Part shown: positions 28,341 through 36,311 of the stretch, piece after piece | Position numbering within the stretch: the first letter of the stretch is position 1 | Layout of the letters: each line of letters starts with the position of its first letter | Source of the DNA: Desulforhabdus amnigena | GTDB lineage: Bacteria; Desulfobacterota; Syntrophobacteria; Syntrophobacterales; Syntrophobacteraceae | Assembly: GCF_027925305.1 (NCBI RefSeq) | Contig: NZ_BSDR01000001.1 | Coordinates: forward strand, 2,011,001-2,075,000 | DNA length: 64,000 nt | Reading direction: 5' to 3' | Notes under the pieces: model-generated | What the model was told of the DNA's origin: nothing | The model's database searches: none | The model's input: the letters and a program-made list of their open reading frames with translations, nothing else | Made by a program: the position numbers and the translations under genes

Positions 28341-29513
28341 ATGCACCCGAGAAGCAACAGCGGGGTCTACACCGGTTCAAAAACGCTTTGGATCGCACTC
28401 ATGCTTTCGATGCTCTCGATCTGCCTGCTGTCGGTTCCCTGTTCCATGGCGGGTCATTCAGATTATCTCAGCATCCTGGGACCCTGCGAACTCCAATTCC
28501 CTAAAGACCACGGCCCACATCCCGGATATGGCACGGAATGGTGGTATTACACGGGGAATGTACATTCCGGGGACGGCGCTTCTTTCGGTTTTCAACTCAC
28601 TTTCTTCCGGCACCAGTTTGTCCCTCCCGGCAAACGAGACCAATGGCCGAAGGATGCTTCGGCATGGCGAACCGACCAAATCTACTTTGCCCATGCGGCT
28701 TTATCCGATATTTCCGGGGGGAGCTATTACCATGACGACCGGATATCGAGGGGAGCCCTCGGCCTGGCCGAGGCTAAATCCGAACCACAGGGTGCAACTG
28801 TTTTTGTAAAAGACTGGTCCTTACAATTGGGACCCGCTGAGCACCTCCTGAAGGCAACTACAGAAAGCTTCGCCCTTCAACTGTCCCTGATTCCCCAGAA
28901 GCCACCGGTTCTCCATGGAAAATCGGGCTATTCTCTCAAAGGCTCATCCCCCGAAAGCTCCAGTTGCTATTATTCTTTCTCCCGACTGAAGACAAAGGGA
29001 ATCTTGATTTTCAAAGGAAAGGAAATTCCCGTGGAAGGAAATTCGTGGATGGATCACGAATTCAGTTCTGCGCCCCTGGAATCGGATCTTGTGGGATGGG
29101 ACTGGTTCAGTCTGCAACTTACAGACGACACCGAGGTCATGGTTTATCTTCTCCGCCGCCGTGACGGAACTTTGAGCCCTGCGTCGAGCGGGACTTTGAT
29201 CGATGCGGCCGGGCTGACAACCGGGCTGACAAAAGAAGACATCGCTCTGGAAGTCCTGAAGGAATGGCGAAGTCCTCATTCGAAAGCGAAATATCCCATT
29301 GGCTGGAGGCTCAGGATTGGCTCAATTCAGCTGGATCTGACCATCACGGCCAATCTCAAGGACCAGGAAATGACGACACAGGAAACGACGCAAATCACCT
29401 ATTGGGAAGGAAGCGTTTCGGTTCGAGGAACCAAGAAGGATGGAGAAGCCATCGCAGGTGAAGGATACGTGGAACTCACCGGCTACGACAAACCACTCAA
29501 CCTTCCGGAATGA
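28341..29513 (+). CDS. Exported CrtC/AttH-like lipocalin-fold protein
   Basis: 390 aa. ATG 28341 follows AAGGAG 9 bases upstream and starts a signal peptide (TLWIALMLSMLSICLLSVPC). The mature part has the CrtC/AttH signatures GYGTEWWYYTGNV near the start, FGFQLTFFRHQF, YFAHAALSD, WMDHEFSSAPL and GWDWFSLQLTDDTEVMVYLLR. The family holds carotenoid 1,2-hydratases and AttH-like proteins with two lipocalin-like barrels. No carotenoid genes are near, and the ABC genes upstream point to the AttH role, a periplasmic or outer-membrane acceptor of a lipid-like substrate; this is inference. The Cys at the end of the signal peptide is not in a good lipobox. Confidence 0.85.
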   Translation: MHPRSNSGVYTGSKTLWIALMLSMLSICLLSVPCSMAGHSDYLSILGPCELQFPKDHGPHPGYGTEWWYYTGNVHSGDGASFGFQLTFFRHQFVPPGKRDQWPKDASAWRTDQIYFAHAALSDISGGSYYHDDRISRGALGLAEAKSEPQGATVFVKDWSLQLGPAEHLLKATTESFALQLSLIPQKPPVLHGKSGYSLKGSSPESSSCYYSFSRLKTKGILIFKGKEIPVEGNSWMDHEFSSAPLESDLVGWDWFSLQLTDDTEVMVYLLRRRDGTLSPASSGTLIDAAGLTTGLTKEDIALEVLKEWRSPHSKAKYPIGWRLRIGSIQLDLTITANLKDQEMTTQETTQITYWEGSVSVRGTKKDGEAIAGEGYVELTGYDKPLNLPE

Positions 29514-29573
29514 AGGGATAAATAAAAAAACAACCAATACCGGCAAAAGCAATCATCCCGCCCGGCATGTTTT

Positions 29574-29773
29574 AAAGTCCCCCCTTTTTGAAGGGGAATT
29601 CAGGGGGGATGTATATTTGCATACCCCCCTTATTCCCCCGAAGGGGGGTATGCATCCGTTTACCCGTGCGTTTTTGCAGGAGCGGCATCCTGCCGCGACA
29701 AAGCGTGCGGCGGTTCCTGTTACGTATTGAAACCGTTCCTACAAAGAAATGGCTGCTTACAATTTTCGGTACT
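29574..29773. repeat. Palindrome cluster: G/C-tract hairpins plus repeat family E (copy 1)
   Basis: The first part (29574-29655) consists of C- and G-tracts that fold on each other, including GCATACCCCCC against GGGGGGTATGC. The second part (29656-29773) has GGAGCGGCATCCTGCCGCGAC and ends TTCGGTACT; it matches 35580-35703. The GGAGCGGC/GCCGCGA core resembles REP-like elements widespread in Proteobacteria. Confidence 0.75.
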
Positions 29774-29814
29774 AAAATCATTCCGAAGCCATGGATGTTT
29801 TGCGAGGTGTTCCG

Positions 29815-30249
29815 TCAATAGAGCCACTTGCCCTTGGAATAACGAAAAATTTCAGTAACCCCGGAACTTTTTGTCAGTTGGTACGGACCGCGTTTGGCTT
29901 CTTCGGGACTCTTCGCCCGGCAGGAATACGTCTGTTTTTCATAATGTATGACTCCCACATACGGAGAGGCGGATACATCCGTTTTCTTGATTTCGAAGGA
30001 TGAGGGTTCGGTCAGCACGGAATACTCGGCCAGATACGTTCCTGTCTTTTCCCCATCTTCAGTAACTTGAGCATGTTCTTCGCCGTACTTCCCATGTTCC
30101 CTCAGTTTTTGAATCCATTCTTTTTGAAATTGGACAAAACTTTCTTCTGCCTGCGCATCCTCGGAAGCTCGAGCAAACTCAACTGAAAAACATCCCAAAA
30201 GAGCACAAACCACGAAACAGATCCAAAGATTCTTCATCACCTTTGCCAT
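29815..30249 (-). CDS. Small secreted protein of unknown function
   Basis: 144 aa. The signal peptide (MKNLWICFVVCALLGCFSVEFARAS) may be cut by signal peptidase I after ARA; the Cys in LLGCFS could instead mark a lipoprotein. The mature part is mixed alpha/beta with YLAEYSVLTEPSSFEIKKTDVS and a single Cys in QTYSCRAKSPEEA. ATG 30247-30249 is preceded by GGAGAGAAGGAT. I recognise no domain. It lies downstream of the vWA-OmpA gene, beyond that gene's terminator. Confidence 0.7.
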   Translation of the reverse strand: MAKVMKNLWICFVVCALLGCFSVEFARASEDAQAEESFVQFQKEWIQKLREHGKYGEEHAQVTEDGEKTGTYLAEYSVLTEPSSFEIKKTDVSASPYVGVIHYEKQTYSCRAKSPEEAKRGPYQLTKSSGVTEIFRYSKGKWLY

Positions 30250-30284
30250 ATCCTTCTCTCCCAAATAGATTTCTCCTCAAAACA

Positions 30285-30325
30285 AAACTGCCGGGGCATA
30301 ACGCTAACACATGCCCCGGCAGCCT
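30285..30325 (-). terminator. Intrinsic terminator of the vWA-OmpA gene
   Basis: CTGCCGGGGCAT (30288-30299) and ATGCCCCGGCAG (30311-30322) form a perfect 12-bp stem with an 11-base loop. On the minus strand it is followed by TTTTGTTTTG. Confidence 0.85.
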
Positions 30326-30362
30326 TCAACTCTATTTTACTAACTCTATTTGACTACTGGAT

Positions 30363-31385
30363 TTACTGCTCCACTTTGAGCTCAACACGACGGTTGAGTG
30401 CGCGACCTTCCTCTGTGGAATTGTCGGCGATAGGCCTCAATTCGCTGTAGCCCTTGGCCCTCATACGGCTTGCAGAAATTCCCTTGTCCAGGAAGTAATC
30501 ATACACAGCCCGAGCACGTCTTTCGGAAAGTCTCTGATTGTACTCTACCGTACCCATGGAATCCGTATGGCCTTCGATGATTACACTGACATCGGGATGG
30601 CTCATGAGGATTTTTGCCCCTTCATCCAGCACAGGTCTCCATTCGGACTTGATGTTGTATTTGTCGAAGTCGAAATGGATGCCTCTCAGAACAATCACGT
30701 CTTCTTTCTTTTCAGGCACATCTTCATAGAAAACATCCCGGACAAACTGCTCCAGCGCGGCTTTGCTGTTGAGCAGGTCAGCACCTTGAACGATGATGCA
30801 ATTTCCAGTAGCTGCAATCTTTTCGAGTCTGGCCTGGTCTTTTTTATTCTCGGCAAAAGAAATCACGTGAAAGCAGACTTCGGGATATTTGCTGTGGATC
30901 GCGGTGGCTTCCATCACAGGATCGGAACCGATATTCGCCCCACCGTCAGAGATGAGAATAACGGCTGTCTTTCCAGACATCCTTGCCAACTCGGGATCCA
31001 GCTGGATGATTCCCGGTCCCATGGGAGTGAGTCTTCCAAAAATTTCCTGGTCGTTTTTGATCTTTTCGATAGAAGTAGCAAACTTGGCTCGATCATAAAC
31101 GATGGGCGCCTGAATCTGCTGAAAGGGCGCAAACAAATCGATGGATCCCTTGTAGCCCAATTCCGGAATCAATTCATTCATTTCCAGAAGCAGGTTTTTC
31201 ACCAGAATCATCTTGATTTCTTTTAAGGATTCATGATGCATGTACATAGAACCGGATTGGTCTGGAAAGAGGATAAAATTATCAACTTTAGGAACCAATT
31301 TTGCCTGTGCACTTGCTCCACACATAACAAGCATGAACACCAGCATAATCGCCGCAATAACCCCCTGCTTGGCCTTACCGTCCAT
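30363..31385 (-). CDS. Exported von Willebrand factor A-OmpA fusion protein
   Basis: 340 aa. Signal peptide to about 28 (cut after AQA). A vWA domain with a MIDAS motif (FPDQSGSM near 40; later threonine and ILISDGGAN) covers about 35-215, and a C-terminal OmpA-like peptidoglycan-binding domain (IHFDFDKYNIKSEW, IIEGHTDSMGTVEYNQRLSERRA) covers about 225-340. The Asp-x-Ser-x-Ser metal site looks intact. Such proteins sit in the periplasm bound to peptidoglycan or diaminopimelate and use the vWA domain to bind a partner. ATG 31383-31385 follows GGAGGG. Single-gene unit with its own terminator. Confidence 0.9.
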   Translation of the reverse strand: MDGKAKQGVIAAIMLVFMLVMCGASAQAKLVPKVDNFILFPDQSGSMYMHHESLKEIKMILVKNLLLEMNELIPELGYKGSIDLFAPFQQIQAPIVYDRAKFATSIEKIKNDQEIFGRLTPMGPGIIQLDPELARMSGKTAVILISDGGANIGSDPVMEATAIHSKYPEVCFHVISFAENKKDQARLEKIAATGNCIIVQGADLLNSKAALEQFVRDVFYEDVPEKKEDVIVLRGIHFDFDKYNIKSEWRPVLDEGAKILMSHPDVSVIIEGHTDSMGTVEYNQRLSERRARAVYDYFLDKGISASRMRAKGYSELRPIADNSTEEGRALNRRVELKVEQ

Positions 31386-31464
31386 AACTTCCCTCCTTTT
31401 TGAATTGTTTCGGCAGTTTAAGAAAATATATAACAGGCTGGAAAATTGATACATGTTATTAATA

Positions 31465-31494
31465 TCACTAAAACACGTGGCTCGTTCTGTCAAC
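31465..31494 (-). promoter_or_regulatory. Candidate promoter of the vWA-OmpA gene
   Basis: On the minus strand TTGACA (31489-31494) stands 18 bases before TAGTGA (31465-31470). The -35 is perfect and the -10 poor, in AT-rich DNA about 80 bases ahead of the start codon. Confidence 0.4.
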
Positions 31495-31717
31495 TGTTTT
31501 CAAGGCGCCGACAAATATGATTGAGCCGCATACGAACCCTTATAGAGTTACAAAAAATACACAACAACTTCAAATGCTTGCTTCCACAAAACCCTGTTGC
31601 TTTATTTTATCGATACACTCCATAAACGATGCCAACAGGTTTCAAATGTAAGACATTAACATAAATACAAATGATATTGATGAAACCATACGTTTTGAAA
31701 AAGATATAAAAGAAATT
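31495..31717. other. AT-rich intergenic DNA
   Basis: AT-rich DNA between the end of the nucleotidyltransferase gene and the vWA-OmpA promoter; together with that promoter the gap is about 330 bases. I see no gene or repeat in it. Confidence 0.5.
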
Positions 31718-33082
31718 TCATTTATTTTGACTTATACCCCCATATTTCGCTTGAATACGATCAATAAGCACATCCCGTACATTCAAACCGGGTTCATCGA
31801 GCACCCATTGATGGATCTGCTCCAGAATTTCCCCCACAAGCGGACCCGGCTTGAGGGAGAGAGCCTGCATAACGTCCGTACCATTGAGCGCCAGGTCTCC
31901 GATATGCAAAGGTGGCCGGCTTTTCATTTGAACCGAAATCCTGGAACGCAAACGGTTCAGTTCCTCCAAGGATTTTTCCCGGCAATTGCCGGAAATGCGG
32001 TCTGCGTACGCCAGGTCCAAGAGGTCTTCCAGGAGGTCGGGACCCACTGCAGCCAGGAGCCGTCTCAATTGTGCCCCCCCCCAACGCAAGGTATTTCGCG
32101 GAATATGATTTCTTACCAGGATCATCACATCTTGAATCAGCTGCTGGGGCATACGCCAGCGGTCCATGACCGCAAAAGCCGCATGTGCACTCGCTTGGGA
32201 ATTCAAGGATCGATTCTCCCTGCGACCGGCTCCGTGGACGGAAGTTTTTTGCCCAAGCCGATGGAAGAGGGCCGCCAACCGAACGCGCAACCGAAAGGGA
32301 CTGTTGTGCACGGTGTAGAGTGTATGGCGATACGCATCGAAAGGGCAGGAGCTCCGGCGATTTCGCCGGCACTCTCTTTCGAGCTCGGGCAAAACTTTCC
32401 GGAGCACCCCGCAACGCCTCATCCATTCAAATGCCTTCTCCACATGCTTTCCCATGATCAGCTTGAGCATTTCATCCCGAATGCGCTCGACTGCGATTCC
32501 ATCGATCCCGGCAAGAGAGTCCTTAACCGCAGCTGAAACATTGGGATGAATGCGGTAGCCATAGACACCGAGAAACCTCCCGGCCCTGAGAATGCGGAGC
32601 GGATCTTCATTCAGTCGGGACCGGGCATTCCCCACCGTTTTGAGCAAGTGATGACGAAGATCCTCACTTCCGCCATGCGGATCCAAAAGCCGTCCTTCAG
32701 GATAAGACAGGGCGAGCGCATTTACTGTAAAATCCCGACGCCCCAAGTCTGCCAGAATCCCTTCCCGCCCGGGCTTGCCGTAGGTTGTAACTTCTATGTC
32801 TCCCTGCGCTGTGTGAATGCGAACGGTCCCATGCTGAATTCCCACCGGAATAACCCGTGGAAAGAGCCTCATGATTTCTGATGGTGAAGCACTCGTGGCC
32901 AGATCCCAATCCTTGGGAGCCTGCCCCGAAAAAAAATCCCGTAAAGCCCCCCCCACCAGCCACACATCAAAGCCGGAATGGAACAAATGTTCCATGATCT
33001 CTAGTACATGATTCGGAACAAAATCCAATCCACAGAGTTTGCCGTAAAGGGTTTCCGTTTCTCTCATATCAATGGGTTCCAT
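31718..33082 (-). CDS. CCA-adding enzyme / poly(A) polymerase family nucleotidyltransferase
   Basis: 454 aa. Class II nucleotidyltransferase with the head motif WLVGGALRDFF, the metal acids in KDWDLAT, GRRDFTVNALAL, and the nucleotide-choice region EDPLRILRAGRFLGVYGY. Such enzymes add or repair tRNA 3' CCA or add poly(A) tails; the two cannot be told apart by sequence reading alone. The C-terminal part resembles the HD domain of bacterial CCA enzymes, but its first motif reads ALFHRLGQ, with Arg where the metal-binding Asp is expected. I chose ATG 33080-33082, next to AAAGGACAGG; an ATG 15 bases earlier is possible. Confidence 0.88.
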   Translation of the reverse strand: MEPIDMRETETLYGKLCGLDFVPNHVLEIMEHLFHSGFDVWLVGGALRDFFSGQAPKDWDLATSASPSEIMRLFPRVIPVGIQHGTVRIHTAQGDIEVTTYGKPGREGILADLGRRDFTVNALALSYPEGRLLDPHGGSEDLRHHLLKTVGNARSRLNEDPLRILRAGRFLGVYGYRIHPNVSAAVKDSLAGIDGIAVERIRDEMLKLIMGKHVEKAFEWMRRCGVLRKVLPELERECRRNRRSSCPFDAYRHTLYTVHNSPFRLRVRLAALFHRLGQKTSVHGAGRRENRSLNSQASAHAAFAVMDRWRMPQQLIQDVMILVRNHIPRNTLRWGGAQLRRLLAAVGPDLLEDLLDLAYADRISGNCREKSLEELNRLRSRISVQMKSRPPLHIGDLALNGTDVMQALSLKPGPLVGEILEQIHQWVLDEPGLNVRDVLIDRIQAKYGGISQNK

Positions 33083-33148
33083 CCTGTCCTTTCGCATTTA
33101 CAGGAGTCAAAAGCAAATCGCTATTCAACCGGATTTTTGCAGCAATTT

Positions 33149-33272
33149 GGATGGTCTTCATTATGCTGTCGCTTCCAACATCCCCTTCGATCCCCCTTCA
33201 AAAGGGGATTTTACCCTGGGAATCCCCCTCTTGAAGAGGCATGGGGGGGTGTTCATTTTTCAAAATGAGAAC
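33149..33272. repeat. Dispersed repeat, family D (copy 2)
   Basis: Begins GGATGGTCTTCATTATGCTG and ends TTTTTCAAAATGAGAAC like the copy at 6299-6402, with a longer G/C-tract centre. It lies upstream of the promoter of the 47-aa gene. Confidence 0.7.
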
Positions 33273-33289
33273 TCCTGGGATTTTTGGCC

Positions 33290-33317
33290 TTGATCTTTTG
33301 CATATTCTCAATATAAT
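33290..33317 (+). promoter_or_regulatory. Candidate promoter of the 47-aa protein gene and possibly leuA
   Basis: TTGATC (33290-33295), a 16-base spacer and a perfect TATAAT (33312-33317). The nearest gene starts 73 bases downstream. Confidence 0.5.
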
Positions 33318-33389
33318 AGAAACATATTTGTTTAGAGAGTTTGTCGAAAAGTTCTCATTTATCGGATGAATTGGATATAGGAGGGGAAA

Positions 33390-33533
33390 ATGATGGATAC
33401 TGCCGAAGCTTATCGCAAGATGGAAGAGGCAAACAAGATCATTCAGGATTTTTCAATCGGGCAGTATGCTCTTTACCTCTTCGCCTTCCTTCTGGAAACG
33501 GCTTTGTGTTTCTGGTGGGCTGTGAACATGTAG
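33390..33533 (+). CDS. Small single-helix membrane protein (47 aa)
   Basis: Two consecutive ATGs at 33390 and 33393 follow AGGAGGGG closely. The product starts MMDTAEAYRKMEEANKIIQD, an amphipathic stretch, then has one membrane helix (YALYLFAFLLETALCFWWAV) and ends at a TAG (33531-33533). The strong ribosome site, upstream promoter and protein-like design support a real gene, although it is too short for most gene finders. Function unknown. Confidence 0.65.
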   Translation: MMDTAEAYRKMEEANKIIQDFSIGQYALYLFAFLLETALCFWWAVNM

Positions 33534-33620
33534 AATCATAAAATATGAGTCAACCCGTTCTTCCGGTGAAGCATCAAGATTTAATCCGGCAGGCTTTTTA
33601 TTTCTACGGAATATACTAAA

Positions 33621-33722
33621 TTGCAAAGAATTCATTCAGGTCTCTCTCTTCTCTTCCTATCATTCCTTAGCCTTCGGGGTCAGGTTCGGGGACCTTATGC
33701 CTTATCTTTGCAAACGCCATAA
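33621..33722 (+). CDS. Possible leucine-rich leader peptide of leuA
   Basis: A 33-codon frame, TTG to TAA, has six Leu codons among residues 8-18 (GLSLLFLSFLSLR), placed 24 bases before an intrinsic terminator stem and ahead of leuA. This is the layout of leucine attenuators. Weak points: no ATG, and no good ribosome site before the TTG (only ACGGAA). A chance pyrimidine-rich stretch is the alternative. Confidence 0.35.
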   Translation: MQRIHSGLSLLFLSFLSLRGQVRGPYALSLQTP

Positions 33723-33745
33723 ACAATTTTAACGCGATGAAGATC

Positions 33746-33782
33746 AAAGGCCATGGGTTCTCCCCCATGGCCTTTTCTTTTT
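33746..33782 (+). terminator. Intrinsic terminator or attenuator upstream of leuA
   Basis: AAAGGCCATGGG (33746-33757) and CCCATGGCCTTT (33764-33775) form a perfect 12-bp stem with a 6-base loop, followed by TCTTTTT. It ends the 47-aa gene transcript or controls entry into leuA; I saw no promoter between it and leuA. Confidence 0.8.
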
Positions 33783-33954
33783 GGTAAGAATCCTCTTCCT
33801 CGTAGGCAAACAGTAGAGAGGAGGTGATGGGTCCATGGGATTGACTGGCCCAGCGGATTTATCTGATGCATTTAAAAAATTGCCATTATGCGGTACGGGA
33901 ACCTTTCACTTGGAAAAGGATAGGGAAAATAGCGAAATGGAAAAGGACGAAAAG

Positions 33955-35466
33955 ATGAGCCGAAAAATACATATATTCGATACGACTCTGCGAGACGGTG
34001 AACAAGTCCCGGGGGCCAAATTGAACAAGAGGCAGAAAATTGAAATCGCGCAGCAGTTGGCAAACCTGGGAGTGGATGTCATCGAAGCGGGTTTTCCGTG
34101 TTCTTCCCCGGAAGACCTTCAAGCTGTTAAAGCCATCGCAGAGCAGGTCAAGGGCCCCGTGATTGCCGGTTTGGCGAGGGCGGTTCAGCAGGATATCGAC
34201 CTGGCGTGGGAGGCCCTTCAAGGGGCGGAACGCCCACGTATCCATGTTTTTCTGGGCTCTTCGGACATTCACCTCAAGAGCAAACTCCGCAAAGGCCGCG
34301 ACAACGCTCTTGCCATGGCCGTAGAGGCGGTACGTTATGCCAAAAAATATTGTCATGATGTAGAGTATTCCACCGAAGACGGATCACGCACTGATTTTGA
34401 CTACCTGTGCCGTGTCATCGAGGCGGCGATCGATGCCGGAGCCACCGTCATCAACGTCCCGGATACAGTGGGATACGCCGTCCCGGAACAATACGGGGAA
34501 CTCATCCGCAAGCTGCGTGAGAGCGTTCCCGCCCTGGACCGGGTATTGTTGAGCGTTCACTGCCACAATGATCTGGGCCTTGCGGTGGCCAACAGTCTGG
34601 CGGCCATCCGGAATGGAGCGGACCAGGTCGAATGCACCGTCAATGGAGTAGGAGAAAGGGCGGGAAACGCATCCCTGGAAGAGATCGTAATGATCCTGAA
34701 AACGCGTCACGACACCTATCAGGCTTACACGGATATCAAGACGCAGGAGATTTACCGCACCAGTCGCATGGTGAGCCGGCTGATGAACATTCCCGTGCAG
34801 CCGAACAAAGCCATCATAGGCGCCAATGCCTTTGCCCACTCCTCAGGCATCCACCAGGACGGCATCCTGAAGGATCGGAGCACTTATGAAATCATGAAGC
34901 CCGAAGATGTGGGGATTCGACAACATAAAATGGTTCTCACCGCACGCTCCGGCCGTGCCGCTCTCAAGCACCGGCTGACGGAAATGGGGTATGAACTGGA
35001 ACAGGATAAATTCGAACGTGTCTACAAACGTTTCCTGAACGTCGCTGACCGCAAAAAGGAAATCACCAGTCAGGACCTCAATTCCATCGTTGAAATTGAA
35101 CTGACCAAGGTCCCCGAGACTTTCACCTTTCACAGCCTCCAGATCATGAGCGGCAATACCATGATTCCCCTCGCTTCGGTCACCCTGCTGAAGGAAGGAC
35201 AAATGCTCACCGATGCCGCCACCGGAAACGGCCCTGTCAATGCTGTTTTCAATGGCATCGAGCGGATTGTGGGACAACAGGGTAAACTGAGAGATTACGA
35301 CCTCAAGGCGGTTACCATGGGAAAGGACGCTCTGGGTGAAGCCATGGTGCGCGTGGAAATTGAGGGTGTGGTCTATTCAGGGATTGGAACCAGCCCCGAC
35401 GTCATCGAAGCGACCGCCCGCGCTTACTTGAACGCTTTCAACCGTTTTTTTGCGGGATCGCACTGA
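33955..35466 (+). CDS. leuA: 2-isopropylmalate synthase
   Basis: 503 aa. Condenses acetyl-CoA with 2-oxoisovalerate, the first step of leucine synthesis. Motifs of the DRE-TIM family are complete: [14 protein letters not shown] at the N-terminus, [17 protein letters not shown] with metal His residues, [17 protein letters not shown], and [15 protein letters not shown] in the linker. The C-terminal regulatory domain (about 390-503) that binds leucine for feedback inhibition is present. ATG 33955 has AAGGA 7 bases upstream. A start at ATG 33835, behind AGGAGG, would add 40 residues that do not look conserved. No other leu genes are adjacent. Confidence 0.95.
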   Translation: MSRKIHIFDTTLRDGEQVPGAKLNKRQKIEIAQQLANLGVDVIEAGFPCSSPEDLQAVKAIAEQVKGPVIAGLARAVQQDIDLAWEALQGAERPRIHVFLGSSDIHLKSKLRKGRDNALAMAVEAVRYAKKYCHDVEYSTEDGSRTDFDYLCRVIEAAIDAGATVINVPDTVGYAVPEQYGELIRKLRESVPALDRVLLSVHCHNDLGLAVANSLAAIRNGADQVECTVNGVGERAGNASLEEIVMILKTRHDTYQAYTDIKTQEIYRTSRMVSRLMNIPVQPNKAIIGANAFAHSSGIHQDGILKDRSTYEIMKPEDVGIRQHKMVLTARSGRAALKHRLTEMGYELEQDKFERVYKRFLNVADRKKEITSQDLNSIVEIELTKVPETFTFHSLQIMSGNTMIPLASVTLLKEGQMLTDAATGNGPVNAVFNGIERIVGQQGKLRDYDLKAVTMGKDALGEAMVRVEIEGVVYSGIGTSPDVIEATARAYLNAFNRFFAGSH

Positions 35467-35579
35467 AAATCCGGGCGTATCTCCGGCAAACAGGATGGAT
35501 ATCCTGTAGGATTTGAATTCAAAACCAACACGTTATTCTTTGACAGTTCCTTAATGCGCTGGTCTTCGTAATTACGCAA

Positions 35580-35703
35580 CCGTTTACCCATACGTCTTCG
35601 TAGGAGCGGCATCCTGCCGCGACAAGGTATGCGGCGGTTCCTGTCACAGTTGGAAGCCGTTCCTATGAAGAAATGGCCGCGTAATGACAATCTTCGGTAT
35701 TTA
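35580..35703. repeat. Dispersed repeat, family E (copy 2)
   Basis: Matches 29656-29773 along its length, including CCGTTTACCC, GGAGCGGCATCCTGCCGCGAC, GCGGCGGTTCCTGT and AAGAAATGGC. The sequence before it (35467-35579) has no gene. Confidence 0.75.
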
Positions 35704-35708
35704 GAACC

Positions 35709-35823
35709 CTTAGAAGCTATCCGCCCCCCTGTGGATTTTGCGATACCCCCCTTGGTTCCCCCTCGAGGGAGGAATTGAAGGGGGGGTGTCCGCTGCCGAG
35801 GAAAGTTTTCGGATAGGCTTTTA
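35709..35823. repeat. MITE-like inverted-repeat element, family F (copy 1)
   Basis: Ends AGAAGCTATCCG and CGGATAGGCTTTT are imperfect inverted repeats. Inside are CCCCTCGAGGG and a C-tract/G-tract pair. The copy at 48334-48450 is highly similar. Confidence 0.75.
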
Positions 35824-35842
35824 GTGCGATATTGTCACGGTA

Positions 35843-35937
35843 ACCAAGAGACACGGAGAACACAAAGATTTCATTTGAAAGTCTTTCTCTGTGCCTTCTG
35901 TGTCTCCGTGGTTCAGATGAAATCCGACAATGTCGAG
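35843..35937. repeat. Dispersed palindromic repeat, family A (copy 3, inverted)
   Basis: The reverse complement begins GACATTGTCGGATTTCATCT and carries the same hairpin arms (ACGGAGACACAG and TGTGTTCTCCGTGT) as the copies at 3278 and 18177. With the two preceding elements it makes a 360-base row of three unrelated repeats. Confidence 0.75.
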
Positions 35938-35983
35938 TTAAACGTCTATTGCTCCGGCGCCGTTCATTTGATACGGTAAAAAC

Positions 35984-36247
35984 ATGATGTTTCGCTTACT
36001 TCGAATCTTTGCCGGCCTCTTGTTTTTATCCCTGGGGATTGTCGGACTGGTGCTTCCCATCCTGCAGGGATGGCTCTTTTTATCGCTGGGAGTTCTGACC
36101 CTCTCTGTGGATATTCCTCCCATTGCCCGGCTCATCTGTCGGGTAGAAAGCCGGTTTCCCTGGATCCAGAATTCCCTCAAGCGTGTGCGAAGAATCTTCA
36201 CAAGGGGAAAAAATACTCTTCCGCCCTGCCCTCCTGAAAAACGATGA
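35984..36247 (+). CDS. Small inner-membrane protein, YbaN/PGPGW-like
   Basis: 87 aa. Two closely spaced membrane helices joined by a Pro turn (LSLGIVGLVLPILQGWLFLSLGVLTLS) are followed by a basic amphipathic tail (RVESRFPWIQNSLKRVRRIF). This pattern resembles the DUF454/YbaN and PGPGW small membrane families, whose function is unknown. Two adjacent ATGs at 35984 and 35987; no strong ribosome site. Preceded by the repeat row and convergent with the AI-2E gene. Confidence 0.7.
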   Translation: MMFRLLRIFAGLLFLSLGIVGLVLPILQGWLFLSLGVLTLSVDIPPIARLICRVESRFPWIQNSLKRVRRIFTRGKNTLPPCPPEKR

Positions 36248-36311
36248 TCTTCGGCACAAAGTCACTGCTTCCCGGTATTCCCGTCTTCCATCGATCCTTC
36301 GCTTTTCCCTC

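Noticed and set aside
29574-29655. CRISPR-like short repeats
   Set aside because: C- and G-tracts recur, but there are no equal-length spacers or a repeated unit.
33600-33790. T-box riboswitch before leuA
   Set aside because: No T-box core (AGGGTGGNACCGCG) is present before the terminator stem.
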